Below, piece after piece: positions 56,504-64,000 of a stretch of DNA of 64,000 nucleotides. Every line of letters starts with the position of its first letter. Position 1 is the first letter of the stretch. The stretch comes from Anaerofilum sp. An201 (lineage in GTDB: Bacteria > Bacillota > Clostridia > Oscillospirales > Ruminococcaceae): the NCBI RefSeq assembly GCF_002160015.1, contig NZ_NFJT01000013.1:23346-87345 (forward strand), written 5' to 3'. The position numbers and the translations under genes were made by a program. The notes beneath the pieces are model-generated. The model was not told where the DNA came from. It searched no databases and was given only the letters and a program-made list of their open reading frames with translations.

Positions 56504-57700
56504 ATGATGGAAGCAGTTTTAAGCAATTCGGACCATCCGGAGTTCGGAGAAGCGACTATTCCGCTTCCCATCCTCAGGGAACAATACGACCACTGCATAG
56601 AGCTGGTGAATGCACTTGAAATTGGAAGTGTTGTTGCCTCCGACTGCCATGTCAATGAGATCTGCAAAGGGTGGCCGGTATTTTATCGTCTGGAGGGGAT
56701 GCAGGTCAATCTGGACGAGCTGGATTATCTGGCTAAGCGGCTGGAGAGCTTCGATGTCGGTGAGTACGCACAATTCCAGGCCATGGCCGAAAAGCTGGAT
56801 CTCACCAGTATGAAGGATCTGATCAACCTGACCTTCTGCTGCCAGCAGGCAACGGTTATTACGGATTTTTCTGACCTGGCAGCCATTGGCCGCAGCCACT
56901 ATCTGAATACCCACGGTGGATGTGCCAGCACCGAGGAGTTGGAACATCTGGATGGTGAGGAAACGGCAATTCTTCTGATTGAAGGCAGCGAAGGTACCGT
57001 CACACGCTACGGCGTGGTTTATGACAACGGTATGCAGCTCTCGCAGCTCTACGATGGAAAGCATCTCCCCGGCTACCACTATGAAGCGGATATGATCATG
57101 GTGGGATTGGTTTCCCGGCAGGAACCGGAGAATACCAAAAATGTCACCTGGATATACCTCCCCGCATCCAAAGGACAGATCGAGCGTGCCATACAGCGCA
57201 GCGGCATTGTCGATCCCAAGGATATATGTTTCCGCATGGGTGACAGCATGTTCCCGGAGGAAGTGGATGTGGCACTGGACTTTCGCTGTGAAGACATCTA
57301 TGAACTTAACGATCTGGCGCAGGCCGTGGGTAAACTCTCCCATGATGACTGCATCAAACTGGGTGCTGCTGTGAGCATAGCCGGACCGGAGTGTGCCAGT
57401 CAGATCCGTCACCTGGCCGAGAACCTGGATCTCTTTGAGTTTGCTCCCGGCGCTCATACCCCTGCCGAATACGGAAAATACATGATCCAAGAATCCGGCC
57501 ATTTTGAGTACGACCCCAATCTGGACGAGTTCTATGACTACGAAAGATACGGCCTGCAGCACATGGATCAGGAGTCCGGTATGTTCACCAACCGCGGCTA
57601 TATCGCCTACCAGGGTACGGTGAGTCTGGAGGAATTGATGGCAGACGATCCGGCAGAAGCGCACGGAGCGGAATATGGATTGCAGATGGGAGGAATGTAA
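56504..57700 (+). CDS. ArdA-like protein A (tandem paralogue)
   Basis: 398 residues. The N-terminal part has ArdA-type acidic helices: LDELDYLAKRLESFDVGEYA, followed by LINLTFCCQQATVITDFSDL. ArdA proteins mimic DNA and block type I restriction during conjugation. The C-terminal part (about 210-390) has IYELNDLAQAVGKLSHDDCI, RHLAENLDLFEFAPGAHTPA and TNRGYIAYQG, a block that recurs in the proteins at 60001 and 61179. It ends in MGGM, whose codons form the ribosome-binding site of the next gene. ArdA assignment is by resemblance only. Confidence 0.6.
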   Translation: MMEAVLSNSDHPEFGEATIPLPILREQYDHCIELVNALEIGSVVASDCHVNEICKGWPVFYRLEGMQVNLDELDYLAKRLESFDVGEYAQFQAMAEKLDLTSMKDLINLTFCCQQATVITDFSDLAAIGRSHYLNTHGGCASTEELEHLDGEETAILLIEGSEGTVTRYGVVYDNGMQLSQLYDGKHLPGYHYEADMIMVGLVSRQEPENTKNVTWIYLPASKGQIERAIQRSGIVDPKDICFRMGDSMFPEEVDVALDFRCEDIYELNDLAQAVGKLSHDDCIKLGAAVSIAGPECASQIRHLAENLDLFEFAPGAHTPAEYGKYMIQESGHFEYDPNLDEFYDYERYGLQHMDQESGMFTNRGYIAYQGTVSLEELMADDPAEAHGAEYGLQMGGM

Positions 57701-57814
57701 GTGAAAAAGAGAATCGTGATCACACTGGCATCTGTGGCTGCGGTGGGAGCGGCTGTCGCGAGCTACCTCCACTTTTCCGGAAAAACGCCTTTTGGCCATA
57801 GCTATTTCCGCTGA
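57701..57814 (+). CDS. 37-residue membrane peptide
   Basis: GTG start directly after the previous TAA, with GGGAGGA 8 nt upstream. The product VKKRIVITLASVAAVGAAVA, then SYLHFSGKTPFGHSYFR, has one hydrophobic helix of about 16-18 residues after a basic start. It could be a small inner-membrane protein of the element. Too short for family assignment; its tight coupling is the main evidence. Confidence 0.5.
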   Translation: MKKRIVITLASVAAVGAAVASYLHFSGKTPFGHSYFR

Positions 57815-57860
57815 GTAGTGATATGTTGTGTAGCTATACCAGCACGAAGGGAGTGAGAAA

Positions 57861-58913
57861 ATGAGCAACAAAACGATTGCCGAGTTTTTGGAACATCATA
57901 AACAGTTCAGCCATTTCAGGCCCGCTTCTCGTGAGGAGGCGGGTCTCTTTTATTCGGAGCCGGACCAGGCGCTGGATGAGGCGCTGGGTACGGTTGGACA
58001 TCTCCGCATGGATTTCGGCTCCGGGGGAAAAGAATTTTTCCACACCTGGTGGCCTCATAACGAAGATCAATTCAACACCGGAGAATTTAAGGACGACCTT
58101 CAGGAAGTGGTGGATGCCCTTCGTGCCGATGGTCCTTTGAAGGATCTGACCGCGATGAGCGCATACTGTCATCGGAACGGCGGAGCAATTACGCAGGACG
58201 GCCGGAGTTACGGCTACATTGCAGAAACAAAGCATTACCGCTACTGCCTGCGCTGCACCCCGTCCCCCGGCGATTACCAAGGATATCTCTACTGCTACGA
58301 CCTGCGTCAGCAGCAGATGGCCCATCAGAACAAACCGATTGGCCGAGTGACATTCGCCAGCGGCGAGCAGATGGAGTATCTGGATGGAGAAACATATCTG
58401 GCGGCCATTCGGGAAGAATTACCCTATATGGCCACCACCGGATTCCGCTGCGAAACGCTGACGGATGACCCCGCCATCCGCAAGGCTGTGGACGACATCC
58501 TGCTGGACTGCGCTGGCGAAGCAAACCCTCGTCGGGAATGTAGCTACGGACTGACAGAAAAGGGCATGAAAGCGTTGCGGGATGCGGCTGACCCGTCGCT
58601 TCCGCACAGCTATAGCTGGTTTGTCATCACCGACTGCAATACCCAGGAGGAGCAGTTCCATCGGAATCTTACCTTGTCGGATGCCATTCGGATTTACAGT
58701 TCCAGCGACCGGCCTGAAAAGCGCATTGGCGTCACGAAGGATGGCATTGCCACGGTAGACCTTGTTCACACACAGGATGGTGAGCAGAGGCTCTTCGAGG
58801 ACTATCAGAAGATGAACAGCTTTCAAAATGATCCTGAAATTCTGGCGGCGGTAGATTGTCTCCGGCAGGAGCTGGAGCCGCCCAACCAGGGCATGAATAT
58901 GGGAGGAATGTAA
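57861..58913 (+). CDS. Element-encoded multidomain protein (YodL/LPD-like C-terminus)
   Basis: 350 residues; ATG after AAGGGAGTG. N-terminal region TWWPHNEDQFNTGEFKDDLQ and a middle domain YCLRCTPSPGDYQGYLYCYD. The C-terminal domain SYSWFVITDCNTQEEQFHRN ... RIGVTKDGIATVDLVHTQDG ... LFEDYQKMNSFQNDPEILAA has the layout of the small YodL/LPD-type domains found in mobile-element polyproteins. It ends NMGGM, again encoding the next gene's ribosome-binding site. Function unknown. Confidence 0.6.
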   Translation: MSNKTIAEFLEHHKQFSHFRPASREEAGLFYSEPDQALDEALGTVGHLRMDFGSGGKEFFHTWWPHNEDQFNTGEFKDDLQEVVDALRADGPLKDLTAMSAYCHRNGGAITQDGRSYGYIAETKHYRYCLRCTPSPGDYQGYLYCYDLRQQQMAHQNKPIGRVTFASGEQMEYLDGETYLAAIREELPYMATTGFRCETLTDDPAIRKAVDDILLDCAGEANPRRECSYGLTEKGMKALRDAADPSLPHSYSWFVITDCNTQEEQFHRNLTLSDAIRIYSSSDRPEKRIGVTKDGIATVDLVHTQDGEQRLFEDYQKMNSFQNDPEILAAVDCLRQELEPPNQGMNMGGM

Positions 58914-60008
58914 ATGGCGGTATCCAAGGAATGGCTGAACTTCCTGCGGGAGCAGTATCCGGCAGGAACCAGAATCAAGCTCAGAGAGATGAAAGACCCT
59001 TATGCCCCGCTGCCCCCCGGCAGCACAGGTACCCTGAAATACATCGACGATATTGGCCAGTTCCACATGAAGTGGGACAATGGCAGCGGCCTCGCCCTGA
59101 TTATCGGGGAGGACAGCTTCTCCGTGATCCCGCCGGAACTCACTACTCTGAAGATGTATATGCCCCTGACAGCGGACCTCTATACCCGCAACGAGTACGG
59201 TGAGATGGAGGATGAAAGCACCCTGCTGGATGGCAAAATGCTGCGTGGCTATGAGGGGGACATTCTCAGTGCCATGATCAAAAATCGTATGCCGGAGGAA
59301 ACTGAGCGCGGCCTGATGCACTGGTACAGCGGAGATGACAGCGTCAACCGGAAAGTCCAGTCCGCCGTGTTCACGGTCGAGGATCGAAACGGCCAGCTCT
59401 GGGGTGTGGCTGAATGCCGTGTTGCAGGGACCCTTACCCCGGAGGAGCTGACCAACCTGAAAGAGTACATCTCCGGACAGGCATCGGATGGCTGGGGCGA
59501 AGGCTTTGAGCAGCGGGACATCTGCATTGGTGATGACGAGCTGTATGTCCATCTGTGGAACTTCGACGATTGGAGCATCCAGACCGAGGACGAGTGCTTC
59601 TCCCCAAAACTTGCGGAAGGTCTGCCGGAGATGTGCTTCTCCACGTTGCAATCCACCGGCGAACTCATCTGCATCAAGAGAGGTGAAACCGGCTACTATC
59701 CGTCCCAGTGGAATACTGGGGACAAGGAGAAAAATGTAGAACTGGCTGACCAGCTGAACGAACAGCTGGGTGTGAATATGTGGCAGCGGCAGGCCATGGA
59801 GGTGGGCAGCATGTGTGGCTGGGATGTCCCCGGCGCTGACCCCGCCAAGTACCAGGAAGACTATGTACAAACCGGGGCCCCCGCCGAAGCCCAGCACAGC
59901 AGGTTCGGCGGGGAGAGGAGTTCCGGCGAAATGAGTGAGCCTTGTCCCCAGGACGAGGCGAAGGATATGGAGTACGGAACGACGATGGGAGGGATGACCC
60001 TTGGATAA
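58914..60008 (+). CDS. DUF4314-containing element protein
   Basis: 364 residues, ATG immediately after the previous TAA. Residues 15-75 are a DUF4314 domain ([48 protein letters not shown]), an SH3-like fold common on conjugative elements. The remainder (80-300) is an unrecognised alpha/beta region with [20 protein letters not shown]. The tail again contains MGGM. It overlaps the next gene by 8 nt. Confidence 0.75.
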   Translation: MAVSKEWLNFLREQYPAGTRIKLREMKDPYAPLPPGSTGTLKYIDDIGQFHMKWDNGSGLALIIGEDSFSVIPPELTTLKMYMPLTADLYTRNEYGEMEDESTLLDGKMLRGYEGDILSAMIKNRMPEETERGLMHWYSGDDSVNRKVQSAVFTVEDRNGQLWGVAECRVAGTLTPEELTNLKEYISGQASDGWGEGFEQRDICIGDDELYVHLWNFDDWSIQTEDECFSPKLAEGLPEMCFSTLQSTGELICIKRGETGYYPSQWNTGDKEKNVELADQLNEQLGVNMWQRQAMEVGSMCGWDVPGADPAKYQEDYVQTGAPAEAQHSRFGGERSSGEMSEPCPQDEAKDMEYGTTMGGMTLG

Positions 60009-61182
60009 GGTGTTTCGCGTGGAGCTGTCCGGAAATAAGGACCGTTGCTGTGAGCTGGAACTCCCCGCTGCCTACTACAGCCTTCTGGATGCGCTGGACA
60101 AGCTCCAGATGGCTCCCGGCGATAAGCCGAGATGGGAATTCCTTGAACACCACAGCTTTCCGTTCCTCCATGTCCATCTGGCCCATGAATGCGATCTCTA
60201 TCAGCTCAATGCTTTGGCGACCTTCCTGGGCCAAATGAATGGCAGAGAGAGAACCGCATTCGAAGGGCTGTTCAACATGGAGGTGGCCAAGAAATACGGT
60301 CCCATCAGCGTTGCCACCATGATCGACCTGGCCTACAGCACAGACTGCTGCCACGTGGTCAACGCCTCAACGGATGAGCAGCTGGGCAGATTCTACGCCG
60401 AGAATGATTTCATCCCCGCCCTTGAAAAAGTCCCCGACTCCATCTTTGAGTATCTGGACTTTGAAATGCTCGGCAGAAAAGCCCGATTTGAGGAGGGCGG
60501 TGTCTTTGCAAGCAACGGATATGTCACACAGCATACCGAACTGAAGCAGGTATATGAGACGCTGGATCTCATGCCTTCGGCTCCCTCCTATGCCATCCGC
60601 CTGCTGGCCGGAAGCTCGCCCATGGACTCCGATGGTCTGCCGGAAAAGCAAGTATATCTGAACCTCCCCGCAACACAGGAGGCGCTGGATCATGTGCTGG
60701 AGGTATGTGAAGCGCCCTCCTGGCGTGAGATGCTCTTCTGGACGGAGGATGGCGCTGTGCCGGATCTTCTGGAGAATATGGATTGTGACGATATCCAGGA
60801 ACTCAATGAACTGGCAAAGCACCTCAAATGCCGTGAAAACAGCGGAGAGCTTTCCAAACTGAAGGCGGTCATCCTTGCGACGGACTGCCACGATGTCGGA
60901 ACCGCTATTCAGATCTCTGAGAACCTGGATGACTACTTGTTCGAGCCTGACCAGAGAAATCCCGAGGAGGTTGCATCCGAGGAGCTTCGCCTCATTGTGG
61001 ACGAGCAATCCCTCTCGATTCTGAAGAAGCATATCAGTCTCTACAACTATGGCCTGGATGTCATGGCCGCCAACCATGCTGTGCTGACTCCATATGGACT
61101 GGTACAGCGCAGAGATGGCAACGAGCTGCTCCAAGCCCAGGAACACCCGTCTGAGCGCAACGGAATGGAGATGATGCAGTGA
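60001..61182 (+). CDS. ArdA-like protein B (tandem paralogue)
   Basis: 393 residues with a TTG start at 60001 inside the preceding gene; GGGAGGG lies 10 nt upstream. Blocks [40 protein letters not shown] are ArdA-like. The C-terminal block [40 protein letters not shown] and [20 protein letters not shown] aligns by eye with the proteins at 56504 and 61179. The stop overlaps the next start. Confidence 0.6.
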   Translation: MDKVFRVELSGNKDRCCELELPAAYYSLLDALDKLQMAPGDKPRWEFLEHHSFPFLHVHLAHECDLYQLNALATFLGQMNGRERTAFEGLFNMEVAKKYGPISVATMIDLAYSTDCCHVVNASTDEQLGRFYAENDFIPALEKVPDSIFEYLDFEMLGRKARFEEGGVFASNGYVTQHTELKQVYETLDLMPSAPSYAIRLLAGSSPMDSDGLPEKQVYLNLPATQEALDHVLEVCEAPSWREMLFWTEDGAVPDLLENMDCDDIQELNELAKHLKCRENSGELSKLKAVILATDCHDVGTAIQISENLDDYLFEPDQRNPEEVASEELRLIVDEQSLSILKKHISLYNYGLDVMAANHAVLTPYGLVQRRDGNELLQAQEHPSERNGMEMMQ

Positions 61183-62213
61183 ATGCGCAACAGTCTGAAC
61201 TCTTCGACCTGCTGGATGGCTTTGAAATGACCAAATCCCAGCATGACTGGCTGGAACGGCGATTTGAAAACATGACGGTAAAAGAAAGCCTTCTGTTCCG
61301 TGGGGCAATGCAGATCGAGCGCCTCCAAATGACTGCCGATGTGATGCTGATTGCCAATCAGCTGGATCACTACGACCTGTTCTACGGTGCAGGAGACGAT
61401 GCCCGACTTGGCAAATTCGTCATGGAGCAGATCCAGCGCCCCTCCTCTCAGGCCCGTGCATTCCTTGACCCGGAGAAAGTGGGGGCAGCTTACCGTCAGA
61501 AAGGTGGGAACACCTTCTGCGACGGGCACTTCATCAAGGTCACCTCTCTGATCGATCCGTTCCTGGACGGCGACCCGACGCTGAACCCCGACAAAGGTGA
61601 CTACGGCATCCGGGTCAAGCTGGCAAGCCGCTCCAATACGGAAGGCGTGTGGGTTGGATTCCCGGACACCGGCGAGTATATGGATACCGCACACCCGGAC
61701 GAACTTCTCTTGGCGCTGGATGCACTGGAGGTAGACTCTTTGACTGAGTGTATCGCCGTGGATGTGGACTGCTGCCTCCCGCAGCTGGAGGACATTCTCT
61801 CCCAATATAGCTCTGCGGCGGAGCTTGTCCGTCATGCCATCGACTTTGGCTATGCCTGGGGGGAACAGGGGCAAGGCGAACCCCGGTGGCTGGATAAATG
61901 GCAGGCTGTTATGGAGCTGGAGGACTGCCACCGCTTGGATTACGCCCTGGACCTGGCACAGAACCTCCACTGCTATCACTTCATGCCCCGTGACATGGAA
62001 CTCACCGACTTCGGCAAAACGCTGGCGAAACAGGACGGCGTCTACCCCAAAGATGAACTGCTTGCTTCCTGCTTCGATGCGGAAAGCTATGCCAATCAGC
62101 GGATGAAGAACATGGGGTTGTCTGCCGCCGAGCATGGCTTCGTATCCTGGAACGGCACAGAACTGGTCTATGAGTACAGTCAGCCGGATATGGAACCGAC
62201 CATGTTCATGTGA
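61179..62213 (+). CDS. ArdA-like protein C (tandem paralogue)
   Basis: 344 residues; initiates at the GTG at 61179 overlapping the previous TGA. The N-terminal part differs (LFDLLDGFEMTKSQHDWLER, SLLFRGAMQIERLQMTADVM), but the C-terminal half has the shared block: VMELEDCHRLDYALDLAQNL, HCYHFMPRDMELTDFGKTLA, NMGLSAAEHGFVSWNGTELV. Possible DNA-mimic or anti-restriction role, inferred from kinship with ArdA only. Confidence 0.6.
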   Translation: MNAQQSELFDLLDGFEMTKSQHDWLERRFENMTVKESLLFRGAMQIERLQMTADVMLIANQLDHYDLFYGAGDDARLGKFVMEQIQRPSSQARAFLDPEKVGAAYRQKGGNTFCDGHFIKVTSLIDPFLDGDPTLNPDKGDYGIRVKLASRSNTEGVWVGFPDTGEYMDTAHPDELLLALDALEVDSLTECIAVDVDCCLPQLEDILSQYSSAAELVRHAIDFGYAWGEQGQGEPRWLDKWQAVMELEDCHRLDYALDLAQNLHCYHFMPRDMELTDFGKTLAKQDGVYPKDELLASCFDAESYANQRMKNMGLSAAEHGFVSWNGTELVYEYSQPDMEPTMFM

Positions 62214-62285
62214 GAAGCCGCCGCACAGACCAGTCTTCGCCGCAACGGAGGTGATGAAATAAAAAATGAAATAGCCTGAACACCA

Positions 62286-62329
62286 CAGGGGCCGTTACCC
62301 GAATCGGGACGAACGGCCCCTGATTTTTT
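62286..62329 (+). terminator. Terminator before the methylase pair
   Basis: 11-bp stem (62286-62296 with 62312-62322) followed by A and six T. The 62214-62367 gap holds no gene; the next unit starts with AAAGGAG before the ATG at 62368. Confidence 0.8.
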
Positions 62330-62367
62330 GCGCTCTTTTCGGGTAACAGCCCTGGAAAGGAGCCCGT

Positions 62368-62712
62368 ATGACCACGACAACGGATAACCCCATCGCCGAG
62401 TACCTGAAGACCTATCACAAGGGAGCGCAAAGCGTCATATCCAGCCGGGAGCTGGAGGCAGCTTTCCATATCCGCGGCCCCGACCTGCGCCGGTTGATCA
62501 ACAGCCTGCGTGGAGATGGCATCCCCATCTGCAGTTCTGATTCCGGCTATTACTACGCCAGTACTGAGGAAGAACTGCAGAGAACCATCCGACAGCTCCG
62601 GAGCCGGATCAAGAAGATCGCCCATGCGGAACGCGGTCTCACCAAGGCGCTGGAGCAATCCACCGACAGCGGACAGATATCCCTTCCGCTGGAGGGCGGT
62701 GATACCGCTTGA
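62368..62712 (+). CDS. Winged-helix DNA-binding protein
   Basis: 114 residues. ISSRELEAAFHIRGPDLRRL, INSLRGDGIPICSSDSGYYY is a winged-helix/HTH_11-like fold with the wing GIPICS..GYYYA; a basic coiled helix follows. It overlaps the methylase start (TTGA). It may control or assist the methylase, or be a replication/partition accessory of the element. Confidence 0.75.
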   Translation: MTTTTDNPIAEYLKTYHKGAQSVISSRELEAAFHIRGPDLRRLINSLRGDGIPICSSDSGYYYASTEEELQRTIRQLRSRIKKIAHAERGLTKALEQSTDSGQISLPLEGGDTA

Positions 62713-63689
62713 AAAGCTTCATCCCCTGGGTGGGCGGTAAAAGCAAGCTGCTGTGGCTGATCCGAAAGCTGTCTCCCTCGCGGTATTCCCGTTTTATTGA
62801 TGTGTTCGGCGGCAGCGGCACAGTAACCCTGAGCCGCCCCATCCAGCCGGGATGTATGGAGGTCTACAACGACTTCAACAGCGACCTGACCAACCTGTTC
62901 TGTTGTGTCAAAAACAGGACCATGGCGCTCCTGCTGGAGTTGGGGTTTCTGCCGCTGAATACACGCGACGATTTCAATGTGCTGTATAAGTTCTTCTCCA
63001 AAGAGGAATTCACCGATGACTATCTGAAAGAGGAGCTGGAGCTGACGGAGCGGTATCTGGAGCTTCCGGACGCTGAGACCATCCAGAGAATGATGCTGGA
63101 ACGAGCGCCTCGCGGTGATGTACGGCGCGCTGCCGACTTTTTCAAGCTGATTCGATACAGCTTCAGCGGCGGCGCCAAGTCCTTTGCCGGAAAATCCTGC
63201 GATATCCGCCGTTTCTTCTATCTGATTTGGGAGTGCTCCCGCAGGCTGGCAAATGTCGTCATCGAAAACAAGGACTGCGTAGAAATCGTCCACCAGTACG
63301 ACCGGCCAGACGCATTTCTTTATTTTGATCCGCCCTACTACGATGCAGAGGACTGTTATGCGGCGGTGTTTCCCAAGGAAGATCATCAGCGTCTCCACGA
63401 CGCTCTGCTGGAGTGTAAGGGATATGTCATGGTGTCCTATAACTACTGCCCATTCATCGTGGAGCTGTACAAGGAGTTTTATATCTTCTACACCACGCGC
63501 CCCAACAGTATGTCTCAGAAGGCCGGAAGCGAATATGAGGAGATCGTCATCACCAACTACGACCCCCGCCGCCACGATTCCGCAAGGCATTGGCAGCTCA
63601 ACCTTTTCAACCTGTCTGCCGCGGACGAGGAGGAGGGAAAATACACCCTGATCCATGAACCCACAAAAGAACTCAAACAGGAGGAATGA
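62709..63689 (+). CDS. D12-class adenine-specific DNA methyltransferase (Dam-like)
   Basis: 326 residues with a TTG start at 62709 coupled to the preceding gene. MKSFIPWVGGKSKLLWLIRK is the D12 N-terminal motif, FIDVFGGSGTVTLSR the SAM motif, FLYFDPPYYDAEDCYAAVFP the catalytic DPPY motif and VMVSYNYCPFIVELY motif VI. It should make N6-methyladenine. No restriction gene is adjacent, so it is probably a solitary, protective or regulatory methylase carried by the element alongside the ArdA-like proteins. Target sequence unknown. Confidence 0.9.
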   Translation: MKSFIPWVGGKSKLLWLIRKLSPSRYSRFIDVFGGSGTVTLSRPIQPGCMEVYNDFNSDLTNLFCCVKNRTMALLLELGFLPLNTRDDFNVLYKFFSKEEFTDDYLKEELELTERYLELPDAETIQRMMLERAPRGDVRRAADFFKLIRYSFSGGAKSFAGKSCDIRRFFYLIWECSRRLANVVIENKDCVEIVHQYDRPDAFLYFDPPYYDAEDCYAAVFPKEDHQRLHDALLECKGYVMVSYNYCPFIVELYKEFYIFYTTRPNSMSQKAGSEYEEIVITNYDPRRHDSARHWQLNLFNLSAADEEEGKYTLIHEPTKELKQEE

Positions 63690-63691
63690 AC

Positions 63692-64000
63692 ATGACATTT
63701 ATCAAGTACACAAGCGACGGCAAGGCCGTGATCCAGCCTGCCGCCCTGACCTTAAGCGGCCTGGACAGAGAGGAAACGCTGGAGATGCACACCCTGGAAA
63801 ACGCCATTGTTCTGCTCAAGCCTGACATGGAGCCTGTGGAGAAAGCCGCCGCCATGATGACGGTGATGCGGCTGGCCCACAGTCTGTGGGAGGATATGCT
63901 GGCCGACTGGGAGAACCAGGAGGACGATGAGGATATGTGCGACGGCTGCCATGGCTGCGATGAAGACATGCTCCCCATTCCCGCCGAGGCCTTTGAGGAT
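63692..64000 (+). CDS. Element protein with Cys-rich acidic stretch (3' partial)
   Basis: ATG at 63692 with AGGAGGAAT upstream; 103 codons visible and open at the right edge. FIKYTSDGKAVIQPAALTLS, then EETLEMHTLENAIVLLKPDM, resembles a small swapped-hairpin (AbrB-like) segment, followed by an acidic stretch with CDGCHGCDED that could bind metal. Family not assigned. Confidence 0.65.
   Translation, partial: MTFIKYTSDGKAVIQPAALTLSGLDREETLEMHTLENAIVLLKPDMEPVEKAAAMMTVMRLAHSLWEDMLADWENQEDDEDMCDGCHGCDEDMLPIPAEAFED

Overview
The window looks like the chromosome of a high-GC, anaerobic, Gram-positive gut Clostridium relative (Oscillospiraceae/Ruminococcaceae type). Pointers are the Clostridia-style ribosomal order (secY-adk-map-KOW gene-infA-rpmJ-rpsM-rpsK-rpsD-rpoA-rplQ), zinc-binding forms of S4, S14, L24, L36 and Adk, a T-box riboswitch, an LPXTG surface protein, a spore-cortex-lytic-like gene fragment and an oxygen-sensitive-type 2-hydroxyacyl-CoA dehydratase activase. 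The species cannot be named from the sequence alone.

Layout. 1-4.8 kb: the 3' part of a very large LPXTG-anchored surface protein, then a PpiC/SurA-like lipoprotein. 4.8-11.4 kb: an L-fucose catabolic cluster, with an AraC regulator divergent from fucA-fucU-fucK-fucI-fucO. The cluster takes L-fucose to dihydroxyacetone phosphate plus L-lactaldehyde and on to 1,2-propanediol; no transporter is encoded next to it. 11.5-14 kb: a nucleotidyltransferase-fold protein, a structured non-coding repeat and a membrane-anchored metallophosphoesterase. 14.1-15.9 kb: a tryptophan-type T-box controlling a solitary TrpB2. 16-18.6 kb: a large serine recombinase with a tiny upstream ORF, abutting the truncated remnant of a SleC-like gene. 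18.7-21.6 kb: aldose epimerase-like protein, TcdA and glycerol dehydrogenase. 21.9-27.2 kb (minus): a peptide/nickel-type ABC transporter with a fused double ATPase, preceded by a 220-nt leader that ends in an intrinsic terminator. 27.5-31.7 kb: an acyl-CoA dehydratase activase and its dehydratase-like partner. 31.7-33.8 kb: a small membrane protein, tRNA-Met and PRPP synthetase.

34.1-49.6 kb (minus) is one uninterrupted S10-spc-alpha ribosomal superoperon of 31 genes, including secY, adk, map, infA and rpoA, driven by a consensus-like promoter 320 nt upstream of rpsJ. 50-54.6 kb (minus): rqcH, a TrmK-Nif3 fusion, a DUF1858 protein, a zinc-ribbon protein, a decayed tRNA-like sequence and a small sigma-70 factor.

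From tRNA-Leu (54.76-54.84 kb) to the right edge the sequence is visibly less GC-rich and carries genes of the cargo/maintenance type found in conjugative elements of gut Firmicutes: ArdA-like tandem paralogues, a DUF4314 protein, a winged-helix protein, a D12-class adenine methylase and several unknowns in one tightly packed operon. The tRNA-Leu gene and an inverted fragment of it mark the probable left boundary; the right end lies outside the window. Three copies of a REP-like double-hairpin repeat are scattered through the host part.
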